NCBI GenBank assembly: GCA_029856145.1
Contig: JAHQWK010000011.1
Location: 117,506-181,505 of the forward strand
Source of the DNA: Promethearchaeia archaeon
GTDB taxonomy: Archaea; Asgardarchaeota; Lokiarchaeia; Sigyniarchaeales; SOKP01
Direction of reading: 5' to 3'
DNA length: 64,000 nt
The notes beneath the pieces were generated by a model. It saw nothing but the letters and a program-made list of their open reading frames with translations. It had not been told where the DNA came from and searched no databases. Positions within the stretch are counted from its first letter, which is position 1. Every line of letters begins with the position of its first letter. A program made the position numbers and the translations under genes. This document shows, piece by piece, positions 1 to 9,351 of this stretch.

Positions 1-141
1 TTTCCCTTTTTTTCTGTTAATAATTTTGAATAAAAGATATTTATAATTATAGCAACGAAATGTATATAAAAATTTATTTGAATTACGCATAATATATAGG
101 AAATAAAGATTAAGTGTTTTAATAAACTAATTCAAAGAATT

Positions 142-1173
142 ATGAGTGAATCAGATAAGAATTTCATTATATGTTTTATATCTACTATACCTAAACATGT
201 AAGAGAATATCTAGTTGAAAATTTGAAAAAAATAAATAATGTAAGGATTATATTTCGAAAAGATTCTTCAGAAGAAGAATTATTAAAACTTGTTCCATCA
301 GCAGATATGTTGATTGGTTGGCGTCCTTCCAATAAGATTCTAAAAAATGCCACTAAGCTTAAATTATTTATCAATCCAGGAGCGGGAGTTCATCATCTTT
401 TGCAACTCTTTCATGAAATAAATAAAGAAAGGAAAGTTATTCTTATTAATGGTCATGGAAACTCTTATTTTGTAGCTCAACACACAGTTGCACTTTTATT
501 GGCTCTAATGAATAAAATTATTCCTCATCATGAATGGATGCGACAAGGAAGATGGAGGACTGGAGATGAGGATGCCGCATCAATTCCGTTAAGATTTAAA
601 AAGGTGGGATTACTTGGATATGGAGCAATAAATCAACAAGTTCACTGTTTCTTAAGTGGTTTCGATGTTGAATTTTGTATTTTAAGAAAGCACTGGGAAA
701 AACAAAAGGATCATCTACTTACAAAGATAAAAAGTTACAAAATCTCACAGCTTAATGAATTTCTTAAAGATATTGATATCCTCATAATTGCTGTACCTGT
801 AACTTCATTAACAAAGAAAATGATTGGGAAAACTGAATTAGAACTTTTGGGGCCAAAGGGGTTAATAATAAATGTTAGTAGAGGGGAAATTATTGATGAA
901 GAAAGTTTATTCAATGCTTTACAAGAAAATCATATACAAGGTGCTGCGATTGACGTATGGTATAACTATACTCCAGAAAGCAATAAAGAAGGAAAAAAAT
1001 TTCCTTATCATTTTCCCTTCCATACCCTTGATAATATTATATTATCACCACATAGAGGTTATTCCCCTTTTAATGATTTATTAAGATGGAATGAAGTGAT
1101 TGAGAATATTTCTCGAATGGCTCAGGGGCGTCAAGATTTTATTAATACAGTAAATCTGGAAGAGGAATATTAA
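142..1173 (+). CDS. D-isomer-specific 2-hydroxyacid dehydrogenase (NAD-binding)
   Basis: Cytosolic oxidoreductase of the D-2-hydroxyacid dehydrogenase family (343 aa, usual length), expected to interconvert a 2-keto acid and a D-2-hydroxy acid with NAD(P)H. The Rossmann dinucleotide motif is seen near residue 159 as GLLGYGAIN; the third glycine of GxGxxG is replaced by Asn. The signature INVSRGEIID near residue 243 carries the substrate-binding Arg, and SPHRGY near residue 302 carries the catalytic His. Homologues include phosphoglycerate, glyoxylate and lactate dehydrogenases; the sequence does not tell which substrate is used. It starts with ATG and has no clear ribosome site, so it may be leaderless. 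It stands alone. Confidence 0.88.
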   Translation: MSESDKNFIICFISTIPKHVREYLVENLKKINNVRIIFRKDSSEEELLKLVPSADMLIGWRPSNKILKNATKLKLFINPGAGVHHLLQLFHEINKERKVILINGHGNSYFVAQHTVALLLALMNKIIPHHEWMRQGRWRTGDEDAASIPLRFKKVGLLGYGAINQQVHCFLSGFDVEFCILRKHWEKQKDHLLTKIKSYKISQLNEFLKDIDILIIAVPVTSLTKKMIGKTELELLGPKGLIINVSRGEIIDEESLFNALQENHIQGAAIDVWYNYTPESNKEGKKFPYHFPFHTLDNIILSPHRGYSPFNDLLRWNEVIENISRMAQGRQDFINTVNLEEEY

Positions 1174-1261
1174 AAAAAAATATTTTCATTTTAAAATTCT
1201 CAAAACTTAACAAATTTTGTTATGAAATATATTTTCTCAAACATTTGGTTATTTAAATTGA

Positions 1262-1319
1262 AAAATTGTTTATGATTATTTAGATAAGTAAACAATTTTG
1301 CTAGTTATAAGATTTTTTT
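1262..1319 (+). terminator. Hairpin followed by T-run downstream of the dehydrogenase
   Basis: An 11-bp perfect inverted repeat, AAAATTGTTTA at 1262-1272 and TAAACAATTTT at 1289-1299, has a 16-nt loop and is followed by a run of T at 1313-1319. It lies about 90 bp past the dehydrogenase stop in a 479-bp gene-free stretch. It could be a terminator or a palindromic regulator site. Apart from this and the site at 1604 I see only AT-rich DNA between 1174 and 1652. Confidence 0.4.
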
Positions 1320-1603
1320 ATGGATACTTTCAACTTTAAAAGAAACTCAATATAAAATTGTTCATACATCTTTATATAATAATAAAAACTTCGAAAATAT
1401 CCTTAAATTTGAGGAGTATAGAAACATTTTAAAAATTAATACATTAATATACTATTTGGAATATTTAATACATGACAAAATAGTATCTCTCTAAATATAT
1501 TAATCCGATAAAAATAAACATTTATATATTAATGTGTAATAAAATAAATTATAAAAAAAGTTGTGGTTTAAGGCGATAGTTTTAAAAAAAGGTTTAGTCA
1601 ATT

Positions 1604-1624
1604 TGCCGATTTTTGAATTTGGCA
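1604..1624. promoter_or_regulatory. Possible operator of the RHH regulator (TGCC/GGCA)
   Basis: TGCC at 1604-1607 and GGCA at 1621-1624 form a spaced inverted repeat 28 bp before the start of the ribbon-helix-helix gene. RHH proteins commonly bind such spaced repeats and regulate themselves. The half-sites are only four bases, so chance cannot be excluded. Confidence 0.25.
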
Positions 1625-1652
1625 TATTTATGAAAAAATATAGTGGGTTAAA

Positions 1653-1943
1653 ATGAAAATTGTAACTGTTAACATTCCTGAATCCTATATCGATAGTATA
1701 GAAAAATTAGTGGGGGGAAATGGGCTATATCCATCTAGATCCGAGTTAATTAGAGTAGCTGTTCGAGATTTTCTTATCAGAGAACTAAAAATGGCCAACA
1801 ATTTGGCTAAATATAAAGAGGCTGAAATTGAAGAATTCGATGATGAAAATTATGTAAGAGTACCAATCAAGCGATTAAATGAAAAAGATGAACCAGTTCG
1901 TGAATTTAAAACGTATAAGATTATCAAACGATTAGAATATTAA
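1653..1943 (+). CDS. Ribbon-helix-helix (CopG/NikR-type) transcriptional regulator
   Basis: Small DNA-binding protein (96 aa). The N-terminal 45 residues match the RHH fold: strand KIVTVNIPESYIDSIEKL, a glycine turn, then YPSRSELIRVAVRDFLIREL, the usual helix-turn-helix pair. The remaining 50 residues are acidic and basic and contain no His/Cys metal-binding set, so a nickel sensor of the NikR type is unlikely. It is monocistronic, with a possible operator just upstream and a T-rich tract downstream. Its target is unknown; the divergent or downstream sugar genes are not obviously co-transcribed. Confidence 0.8.
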   Translation: MKIVTVNIPESYIDSIEKLVGGNGLYPSRSELIRVAVRDFLIRELKMANNLAKYKEAEIEEFDDENYVRVPIKRLNEKDEPVREFKTYKIIKRLEY

Positions 1944-1995
1944 ATTTTTTTATAATATACTCTTTATAAATTAGGTATAAGTTGGTTAGAAAAAG

Positions 1996-2021
1996 TTTTT
2001 TCCTTTTTTTTATTTTTTTTT
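1996..2021 (+). terminator. T-rich terminator after the RHH gene
   Basis: About 26 bases that are almost entirely T, starting 53 bp past the RHH stop codon. Such oligo-T tracts terminate archaeal RNA polymerase without a hairpin. Confidence 0.5.
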
Positions 2022-2167
2022 GAGTATCTAAACACTCTCTAAATTCCTCAATTAAGTAAAAAATAAATACAATTAAAATAATCTTAATAAATCTAATGTA
2101 AAAAAGATTCGAGGTAGTTTTTATTTCTAATAAATTAGAAAGCCAAGATCATTATGCGCCTAAATTC

Positions 2168-3400
2168 ATGGAATGGGGTATAATTAATAAAGAAAATTTT
2201 GAGAATAAAACTACTTACGATGTTCCAATTAAGAGATGGGACCCTCTATCAACAGTAAGCATACGAACTGAGGATTTTGGTTTAAGAAAAGGGAAACCAA
2301 GATATTATGGGCATTATTCTTATATTTCTCCAATTAGGGGAAAACGACCTAAAGGATTTAAGACAATAGAAGAAGAAAAGCATCTCTATGATTGTTCAAA
2401 AAAAATTGTTGGTAAATATAATGATGTATTTTCCTCAGTAATTGAAGGAAAAATAGTATATGATGATTGGGGTATGCCATTAGGAAATGGATTTACAATT
2501 ATTATTTCCGAAGATGAAAAAAGACGGGATAATCCCTTCTCAGAAGCACCACATCGAATAGATAAAATTTCAGATAAATCTAAAGCACTAACGTTAATAA
2601 ATAGATATCCTTCGATGGCAAGAGTAGTAGATCCGGATATAGATAAGCATATTCAGCAAAATCTTCCTTCTCATTTGAAATTATCAAAAGGAATAAATTT
2701 AGTTAGCATTTCAAGAAGTTTCTATCCTTCTTTATGCTTTAATTTAATACCACATGGAGTTTTAGCAGGTATTTTTCTGTCAATGAGAGCAGCAATTCTA
2801 TATTGTATTGAAGAAGCTATTAATAGGGATTATTATGATATTCCTGTTATGCCATTTTTTAATATTGGAACTAAAGTTGGAGGATCCCAACCTAGAATAC
2901 ATAGTCAAGTTTATATCGATTTAAATATGGATGGTCATGGAAGTAGATTAGAAGGATATCTTGAAGCATTTAAAGAAATGGGGAGTAAATGTCATCTATG
3001 TCAAACCACTCATGGGGGAACAGATAGGATTATATTAGAAACTGAATTCTGGACTTTTTACAATACTGGAAGTCCTGTAAGAAATTATCATATAAGATTT
3101 CATCCAAATGAACATTTAAGAAGATTTGCCCAATTAAAAGTTAACCAGATTGAAGATTTAGCAAAGTCTCTAAAAATTATTTTTCAAGCATTAGACGATA
3201 TTGAAATTGATAGAAACCGTAATATTTTATTTAATTGTTGTCCATATGGTTATGATGCTGATTTTCATATGTTTGCGGATATTATTCCACATGAAGTAAT
3301 TGGTGGAGCTGAGATGGCTGATGATATGCGAGTTGCAAGAAAATTACCTCACGTTGCAGCAGAAGAAATTAGAAATTCGCTGAAGAAATATCTTGATTGA
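2168..3400 (+). CDS. Galactose-1-phosphate uridylyltransferase-like (HIT superfamily) protein
   Basis: GalT-like nucleotidyltransferase of about 410 aa, presumed to move a nucleoside monophosphate between sugar phosphates. The active-site segment is seen near residue 240 as GGSQPRIHSQVYID, resembling the GalT histidine-Gln motif. CHLC near 274 could bind zinc, and FHMFADIIPHE with GGAEM near 365-380 matches the C-terminal HIT half. The first His of the canonical HxHxQ is replaced (RIHSQ), so activity is not assured. The ATG at 2168 has no ribosome site. GAGGT at 2111-2115 instead sits correctly for an in-frame ATT at 2123, which would add 15 residues. The next gene is a sugar-nucleotide transferase about 100 bp downstream. 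Confidence 0.7.
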   Translation: MEWGIINKENFENKTTYDVPIKRWDPLSTVSIRTEDFGLRKGKPRYYGHYSYISPIRGKRPKGFKTIEEEKHLYDCSKKIVGKYNDVFSSVIEGKIVYDDWGMPLGNGFTIIISEDEKRRDNPFSEAPHRIDKISDKSKALTLINRYPSMARVVDPDIDKHIQQNLPSHLKLSKGINLVSISRSFYPSLCFNLIPHGVLAGIFLSMRAAILYCIEEAINRDYYDIPVMPFFNIGTKVGGSQPRIHSQVYIDLNMDGHGSRLEGYLEAFKEMGSKCHLCQTTHGGTDRIILETEFWTFYNTGSPVRNYHIRFHPNEHLRRFAQLKVNQIEDLAKSLKIIFQALDDIEIDRNRNILFNCCPYGYDADFHMFADIIPHEVIGGAEMADDMRVARKLPHVAAEEIRNSLKKYLD

Positions 3401-3502
3401 GCATTTTACTTTCTAATGCCATAACCTTTATAATTCAAATTGAATTAGATTTATATCTATTAAATATGTTACATATTTGAAAATTTCCATGAGGTACCAA
3501 TA

Positions 3503-4651
3503 TTGAGAGAATGGTCTGCTATAATCTTGGCAGGTGGTAAAGGCAAACGGTTAATGCCTTTAACTTCACAAGTTCCAAAACCTCTAGTTAAGGTTACAAA
3601 TGTTCCTATGGTCGATTATGCGATTGCACATTTATTGTATGCTAATATAAAACATATTATTATAGCATTAGCATATATGGGTAAAGAAATGAAAGAATAC
3701 ATCAAAAAAACATGGACAAAAGACAAATTGGGAGACGTGGAATTAGAATGTGAGATTCAAGAGAGTAGAGGTACCGCAGATGCGTATAGGCTTTTAACCG
3801 ATCAAATAGACTCTGAAAAAATTGTAGTTTCAATGGCAGATATTGTAACAAACCTTCCAATGAAACGTTTCATGGAATTTCACTCTGAAAAAGGGGGATT
3901 AGCTACTATTTCAATGAAAACTATTGCCAGTCATATATCTCAATATGGTGTAGTACTATTAGATGATAATAGGAAGATTTACCTTTTTTTAGAAAAACCT
4001 GCACCGATGGAATTATATTTAAGCAGTATGTCTCAACGAGAAGATCTTTTTTTACATACAAATGTTGCCAACACAGGTATATACTGTTTTAAAAAAGAAA
4101 TTGGAGATATCCTTCATGAAACAGGTTTAATGGATTTTGGTGGCGAAGTCTTTCCCTATTTGCTTGAAAACAAATATGATTTATTTGGGTTTGTTGAGGA
4201 TTATTATTGGATGGATGCAGGAAATTCTACTACCTATTTATGGGCGAATTGGGATCTTTTACGTAAATATGCATGGCCAATTTTACCCAAAGGAGTTGAT
4301 TATGATGGAATTTATATAGAGGGTGTAATAAATTCTGGACAAAATATCGTAATCGAGAAACCAACTTGTTTTGGGGAATTTGTTCAATTAGAGAATCGTG
4401 TAAAGATCAAAGAATTAACATCTATTGGAAATAATGTAACAATCGGAGAAGATACTATAATAGAGAAGAGTGCAATATGGGATGAAATTAAAATTGGTGC
4501 TGGATGTATTATAACAGAAAGTATAATTTGTAATAATTGTGAAATCGGAGATAATGTAGTTTTAGAGAGAGCGATTATTGCACCAAATTGTAAGATCAGT
4601 AGTAACTCTCAAATCAGAGATAAAACAATAGAGCTTGGAAGAGAAATATAA
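3503..4651 (+). CDS. Sugar-1-phosphate nucleotidylyltransferase with left-handed beta-helix tail
   Basis: NDP-sugar pyrophosphorylase (382 aa). The N-terminal Rossmann-like domain carries the nucleotide loop LAGGKGKRLMPLT and VPKPL at residues 9-28; the sugar-site FLEKP segment is near 160. From about residue 270 hexapeptide repeats (IGNNVTIGEDTIIEKSAIW and on) predict a left-handed beta-helix, as in GlmU, ADP-glucose and mannose-1-P guanylyl enzymes. The start is TTG at 3503, chosen because GAGGT at 3491-3495 lies at the right distance. It sits between a GalT-like gene and a glycogen-type branching enzyme, with a phosphohexomutase-like gene nearby, which suggests storage-polysaccharide or NDP-sugar synthesis. 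The exact sugar and nucleotide are not resolved. Confidence 0.85.
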   Translation: MREWSAIILAGGKGKRLMPLTSQVPKPLVKVTNVPMVDYAIAHLLYANIKHIIIALAYMGKEMKEYIKKTWTKDKLGDVELECEIQESRGTADAYRLLTDQIDSEKIVVSMADIVTNLPMKRFMEFHSEKGGLATISMKTIASHISQYGVVLLDDNRKIYLFLEKPAPMELYLSSMSQREDLFLHTNVANTGIYCFKKEIGDILHETGLMDFGGEVFPYLLENKYDLFGFVEDYYWMDAGNSTTYLWANWDLLRKYAWPILPKGVDYDGIYIEGVINSGQNIVIEKPTCFGEFVQLENRVKIKELTSIGNNVTIGEDTIIEKSAIWDEIKIGAGCIITESIICNNCEIGDNVVLERAIIAPNCKISSNSQIRDKTIELGREI

Positions 4652-4691
4652 ATTTTATTGATATTATTAATAAAATGAAAGATAATCCATA

Positions 4692-6407
4692 TTACTTTTT
4701 AGCAAAAGGTTCAAGGTCTAATGCTTCAAATATATCATCTAAAGCTTCAATTGTTCCTAAAAAGTGCCATTCCCCTTCATCAACGTTTTGTCCGGTTGCA
4801 TACTTACTTGCCATATTATATAACCTGATGAAATTTTCATAATGTAAGGCTATTCTATTTTCTGCATAATCTCTAGCACTCCAAGTTGTTATTAGAAATT
4901 GCCAATCACTACTTTGTAAGAGTAAGAGTTCTCGTACCATCTGTTTAAGAATTTTGAGTAAATTTGGATCGCTTGAATTTTTATATTTTGCGATGATCTC
5001 TTCGCTCTTTGCTTCACATTCATATATTCTCTCCCATGTCCAAGTCGTCCACTCATTTAACCACACCCAATGAGAACTGGCTTGCCCCCATGATCCCTCA
5101 ATCACAGAAACAACCTTATTAGGTGGGTTCTTTTCTAAATGTATTCTTGTGTTCGTCAATTCTACTTCAGGATCATCCTCTACCCACCGAAGAACTCTGG
5201 CTAACCACCAGTTTCCCTCAAACCACCAATGGCCAAACAGCTCTGCATCATATGGCGACACGACAATACCATTTCTTCCATTTTTATCTTTGTAATCTCG
5301 TAAAATATCTTTAATAAGATTTAGATAATGACCCGCATTTTCATCTAGTTTCCCAGGTATGTCCTCTGGCCAATAAAGCATTTTTTTCCCTAAATCTAAT
5401 TTCGCTTCTGTAACTTTCCAATATCGGAGACCTCCCGGATAGTGTTTCTTATGGAAATCAAGATACTCGGCACAGCCGGGATACCCATGCTCTCCGCTCC
5501 ATACCACAATCCCTGTTTTTTCATCCCTAGTAAAAAAACCAACAGGTGCGGGGGTAGATGGATCAGTAGAAACTAAATATGGCTCATATTGAGATTTTTC
5601 AAAAGATGTTGGAATTTCTTCATATTGAGAAGAAAATTGTTTCCAGAGTTCCGCAAGTAAAGGAAATCGAGCTGCATAAACACCCTGAGATTTTCCTCCT
5701 AAAAGTAAGGCTGTATCAATAAAGAAATATTTCAAACCATTTTTAGCAAGAAAATATTCTACACCAGGTCTTTCATACTCCTCATCTGTAATTGGATTTT
5801 TCCATCGATATGCAGGACGATATCCACATTCGGGTAACCATGCACCAGTAGGAGCTCTCCCAAAATGAAGTTTATAATTATCAACTGCAGTTTTAAATTG
5901 GGCATCAATAGATGAATCTTTAGAAAGCAATGGAGCATATCCATGAGTTGCCCCACAAGTGATGATATCAACAAGCCCCATATCTTGTAGATTTTTATAT
6001 GCTCCCACGATGTCTTTATTGTATCTATTTAAGAAATTGTCTCTAACTCGGTCATAGAACTCCTGCCACCACTTTGTTAATTTGATTCGTCCATCTTTAT
6101 ATTTATTTTCTGTAAAATCCTCAAAATCATATAAAGCAGCATTGTATTTTTCTTCCAAATATCCTAAAAAGCCATCAACAAATTTAGGATTACGAAGCAT
6201 TTCACATAATACTGGTGTAAGACCAATGGTAAGTTTTGGATGATATCCATCATCAATGAGTTTATATAATTCTATTAAAAGGGGGATATATGTTTCTGCA
6301 GCCGCTTCATTAACCCAATCCATCCCATGCGGCCACACGCCATGGCCCAATACCCACGGGAGGTGACTATGCAAAACTAAACAGAATGAACCCAATATTT
6401 CAGTCAT
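4692..6407 (-). CDS. GH57 1,4-alpha-glucan branching enzyme-like
   Basis: Glycoside hydrolase family 57 protein (571 aa), expected to introduce alpha-1,6 branches into glycogen. The N terminus has the GH57 first motif HSHLPWV at residues 13-19. The nucleophile Glu is E193 in WLPECGYRP and the acid/base Asp is D387 in SPYDAELFGHWW. The C-terminal helical region (WTWERIYE, SSDWQFLITTWSARDYAENR) matches the DUF1957-type domain of archaeal and Thermus branching enzymes. It is convergent with the nucleotidyltransferase, and the two stops are only about 40 bp apart. An alpha-amylase-like GH57 specificity is the main alternative. Confidence 0.88.
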   Translation of the reverse strand: MTEILGSFCLVLHSHLPWVLGHGVWPHGMDWVNEAAAETYIPLLIELYKLIDDGYHPKLTIGLTPVLCEMLRNPKFVDGFLGYLEEKYNAALYDFEDFTENKYKDGRIKLTKWWQEFYDRVRDNFLNRYNKDIVGAYKNLQDMGLVDIITCGATHGYAPLLSKDSSIDAQFKTAVDNYKLHFGRAPTGAWLPECGYRPAYRWKNPITDEEYERPGVEYFLAKNGLKYFFIDTALLLGGKSQGVYAARFPLLAELWKQFSSQYEEIPTSFEKSQYEPYLVSTDPSTPAPVGFFTRDEKTGIVVWSGEHGYPGCAEYLDFHKKHYPGGLRYWKVTEAKLDLGKKMLYWPEDIPGKLDENAGHYLNLIKDILRDYKDKNGRNGIVVSPYDAELFGHWWFEGNWWLARVLRWVEDDPEVELTNTRIHLEKNPPNKVVSVIEGSWGQASSHWVWLNEWTTWTWERIYECEAKSEEIIAKYKNSSDPNLLKILKQMVRELLLLQSSDWQFLITTWSARDYAENRIALHYENFIRLYNMASKYATGQNVDEGEWHFLGTIEALDDIFEALDLEPFAKK

Positions 6408-6598
6408 AATTCTATATTATCTCTAATGAAAGTTAAATTAATCGAAATTTGCTATTGTTATATAATTTTTCAATTCTTAAATATTAAAGAGAATCTTAAA
6501 TATTCAAAAATCGTTAAAGTTATATATTCTTATTTAGCTTTTTATCATATATAATATCCAATTGAAACGTTATCGATATTTTAAAGAAGTAGTTCTTA

Positions 6599-7987
6599 AT
6601 GATTCATAATCCAATAGAAGACCTTAACGAGTTAAAAAAAAACGGTAGGATTATAGGTAAAGCAAACTATGTGTTTACACCGGAGATTTCAAGCTTAATA
6701 GGATCAATTCATGGTAGTTTATTCAAACAAGGAGAATCAGTTGTTATGGGGAGAGACTATCATAATGACAGTCGGATGTTGAAAAGAGCATACACCTCAG
6801 GTATGATGTCTACTGGAATAAATCTTTTAAACCTTTCAGATTGCACGCTTCCCTTATTGCAATTTACAATAAGGCGATTTGGAGCGAGTGGTGGTTTTTA
6901 TTTCTCAGGAGGGCATTTATTTAGTGAAGATGTAGGAATTCGTTTCTTAGATGCAGGAGGAATTGAATTAGCACAATCAGAACTTCAAAGAATAATTGAA
7001 TCTTACAACAACTATCCTCAACAAGTAAGAAGAGTTGATCCTAATGAAATAGGACAAATAACAGCAATACCTCAAACTGCTGATATTTATATTAAATCCC
7101 TTCAACAATTTGTTAATAAAAAAAAGATAAAAGAGGCGAAATTAAAGATTGTAGTAGATTGTTCTTATGGTCCAACGGGAAAAATAACTCCCCTTTTAAT
7201 TAATGATATTGGTGTTGAAGTAATTGCCTTAAATACTCATTACCGCGAAAGATCTTCAAGTCCCGTACCTAGCATTAATACTATACGAAATACAGCAGAC
7301 ATCGTGAAAGCATCAAATAGCCATCTTGGTGTTTGTTTTGATGTAGATGGCTCAAGAATATTAATAATAGATGAAAATGGGTTGGAAATAACCTATGAAG
7401 ATTTATTAATGCTTTTTATTACCTTTGATAAAAGAATTCAAAAATCTAAAGGGAGCACAATTATTACCACCCCATCAATTTCTCCTGTTGTAAGAGAATT
7501 TATTGAAGATAGTAATTTCCCCATAAAGCAGGTAGAAAATTATCCTGGGGAGATTTCAAGACAAATAAGAGAAGAAAGAGCATGTTTTGCTGCTGCAGAT
7601 ACATTGAAGTTTTATTTCAGTGAGTATGCTCCCTTTTCTGATGGTAACTTCATTCTACTCAAGGTTCTTGAAATCATGACTGCTCAAAATGATCTCATTA
7701 GCTCGTTATCCAGAGGATTTCCAAAAGGTATAAAGATTAATAAAACAATATCCGTTTCCTCAGATTTAATTAATAATATTCACAATCGCTTAAGAGAATT
7801 AGCAGAACAAAACGGATATAGATATCATGATATAATAAATGAACTGAAGATCATTGGAGATGATGCATACATCATTATAAAAGTTGCACTATATAGAAAT
7901 GCAATTCTTCTTTCTGCTGAATCAGAGGATAAAGACAAGGCACAAGAAATGATCCTTAATATGGAAAAGATAATTTCCAAACTTTAA
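6599..7987 (+). CDS. Phosphohexomutase-like protein with degenerate active site
   Basis: Alpha-D-phosphohexomutase fold (462 aa) by overall layout: a substrate loop, a metal loop and a C-terminal domain. The catalytic motifs have decayed. The phosphoserine loop TASHNP is replaced by FSGGHLF near residue 103, the metal loop DGDADR reads DVDGSR near 249, and the GEESGH sugar loop is replaced by AAADTLKFYF. I infer it is not a normal mutase. Similar degenerate domains are fused to the C terminus of some mannose-1-P guanylyltransferase-like proteins; here the nucleotidyltransferase at 3503 is a separate gene in the same locus. A regulatory or scaffold role is plausible. It is divergent from the GH57 gene with a 191-bp intergenic region. 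Confidence 0.75.
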   Translation: MIHNPIEDLNELKKNGRIIGKANYVFTPEISSLIGSIHGSLFKQGESVVMGRDYHNDSRMLKRAYTSGMMSTGINLLNLSDCTLPLLQFTIRRFGASGGFYFSGGHLFSEDVGIRFLDAGGIELAQSELQRIIESYNNYPQQVRRVDPNEIGQITAIPQTADIYIKSLQQFVNKKKIKEAKLKIVVDCSYGPTGKITPLLINDIGVEVIALNTHYRERSSSPVPSINTIRNTADIVKASNSHLGVCFDVDGSRILIIDENGLEITYEDLLMLFITFDKRIQKSKGSTIITTPSISPVVREFIEDSNFPIKQVENYPGEISRQIREERACFAAADTLKFYFSEYAPFSDGNFILLKVLEIMTAQNDLISSLSRGFPKGIKINKTISVSSDLINNIHNRLRELAEQNGYRYHDIINELKIIGDDAYIIIKVALYRNAILLSAESEDKDKAQEMILNMEKIISKL

Positions 7988-8046
7988 AACTTTCACTCCT
8001 AGATGATATTACATAAGTTTATCATCAAAAGTATGATTCTAATCAA

Positions 8047-8100
8047 AATTATTTTAAAACCTTTCTAATTAATTTTATATTAAGAAATTTTAAAATAATT
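8047..8100. repeat. Invertible-looking segment, copy A (10-bp IRs around 34-bp core)
   Basis: AATTATTTTA at 8047-8056 and TAAAATAATT at 8091-8100 are perfect inverted repeats that directly flank a 34-bp core at 8057-8090. The core is the exact reverse complement, 34 of 34 bases, of 9362-9395 at the matching place upstream of the second permease copy. Sequence on both outer sides is collinear between copies (TTCTAATC to the left, ATCCAG to the right). The core includes a TATA-box-like TTTATATTAA on this strand. Confidence 0.7.
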
Positions 8101-8130
8101 AATCCAGTTATTTTGAATTCATGTTAATAA

Positions 8131-8223
8131 CAGCGATAGATTAAAAAGGCAAAGATAATAATCCCTATAGCGTCGTAGAAGTAATTAAAAAAATTATTAA
8201 ACTTTGGAAAATAAATAAAAATA
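8131..8223 (+). promoter_or_regulatory. Conserved leader upstream of permease copy 1
   Basis: The block CAGCGATAGATTAAAAAGGC through CCCTATAGCGTCGTAGAAG is nearly unchanged in the second copy (9435-9486), and the distance to the start codon is 93 versus 92 bp. Surrounding intergenic DNA has drifted more. It has no ribosome site and no ORF. It may be a structured 5' untranslated region or a regulator-binding region; GCGATAG and CTATAGC could pair imperfectly. Confidence 0.45.
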
Positions 8224-9249
8224 ATGAGCTTGCTAAGTTACATTTTCAAAAGAATACTGATAACAATACCAGTAATATTTGGAGTGTTAACTATAACCTT
8301 TATACTTTCTAGATCAATGCCGGGAGATCCAGTGATGATACTACTAACTCAGGCGCAAATAAGAATTACACCGGAGATTTATAATGCAATGGTACGTGAA
8401 TTAGGACTTAATCTCCCTATTCATTTACAATATTTTAGATATATAGCTGATATATTTACAGGAAATTGGGGTGAATCTGTTAGTGTTGCTCGCGGATCAG
8501 ACGTTTGGGAATTAATCATTTATAGATTACCTAAAACAATGGACCTTGCTTTTTTTTCAATGCTCATTGCCTCATTTATAGGAATTAAAATAGGAATTAT
8601 TTCAGCAACTCATAGGAATAAAACCAGAGACACCATTTTTAGAAGTTTGGGCATTATAGGAGTTGCTTTTCCCGTATTTGTATTAGGAATGCTTCTGCAA
8701 TATTTTTTATCATATCAACTGCACTTATTTCCAGCAACTTACTATAAAAGTATAGAATATAGAGATCCTCCTTTTATAACAGGTTTCTATATGATTGATG
8801 CACTTTTAACAGGGGAACTCTATAAAATACCAGATTATTTATATCATTTAGCTATGCCTGTATTTTGTTTATCGTTTGTTACTCTTGCGGGAATTATAAG
8901 ACAAACTCGTTCTAGCATGTTAGATGTTTTACAACAAGATTATATAAGAACCGCAAGAGCAAAAGGATGTAGTGAAAAAGGTGTTATTAAAGGTCATGCA
9001 TTAAAAAATGCAATGATTCCGACTGTTACTGTTATCGGATTAAGTTTTGCTACAACATTATCTGGAGCAGTTATTTTAGAATCTACTTTTGGTTTACGTG
9101 GAATAGGTTTATTATTAATTGATGCTACATTGGGGCTTGATTATTGGCTAATAAACGCATGTATGGTTGTCTTAGCATTTATTTTTATAATTACTACTTT
9201 GGTAATAGATATCTTATATGGATTTATAGATCCAAGAGTAAGATTTTAA
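8224..9249 (+). CDS. ABC transporter permease, DppB/OppB type (copy 1)
   Basis: Integral membrane permease of the peptide/nickel ABC importer family (341 aa). It starts with the typical YIFKRILITIPVIFGVLTITF first helix followed by SRSMPGDP, and has about six membrane spans. The cytoplasmic EAA loop is TARAKGCSEKGVIKGHALKNAM near residues 238-260, where the ATPase docks. No DppC-type second permease, binding protein or ATPase is adjacent, so partners must be encoded elsewhere. It is a tandem paralogue of the gene at 9527 with strong identity through the EAA region. The duplication includes the leader. Confidence 0.9.
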   Translation: MSLLSYIFKRILITIPVIFGVLTITFILSRSMPGDPVMILLTQAQIRITPEIYNAMVRELGLNLPIHLQYFRYIADIFTGNWGESVSVARGSDVWELIIYRLPKTMDLAFFSMLIASFIGIKIGIISATHRNKTRDTIFRSLGIIGVAFPVFVLGMLLQYFLSYQLHLFPATYYKSIEYRDPPFITGFYMIDALLTGELYKIPDYLYHLAMPVFCLSFVTLAGIIRQTRSSMLDVLQQDYIRTARAKGCSEKGVIKGHALKNAMIPTVTVIGLSFATTLSGAVILESTFGLRGIGLLLIDATLGLDYWLINACMVVLAFIFIITTLVIDILYGFIDPRVRF

Positions 9250-9351
9250 GTCTAATCTCCGAAGAAGGATAATTAATTTCAGCTCAAACTTAATTGATAT
9301 AGTTCTCGATGATAATATAAAAGATTATTACAATACCAGCATTCTAATCTA

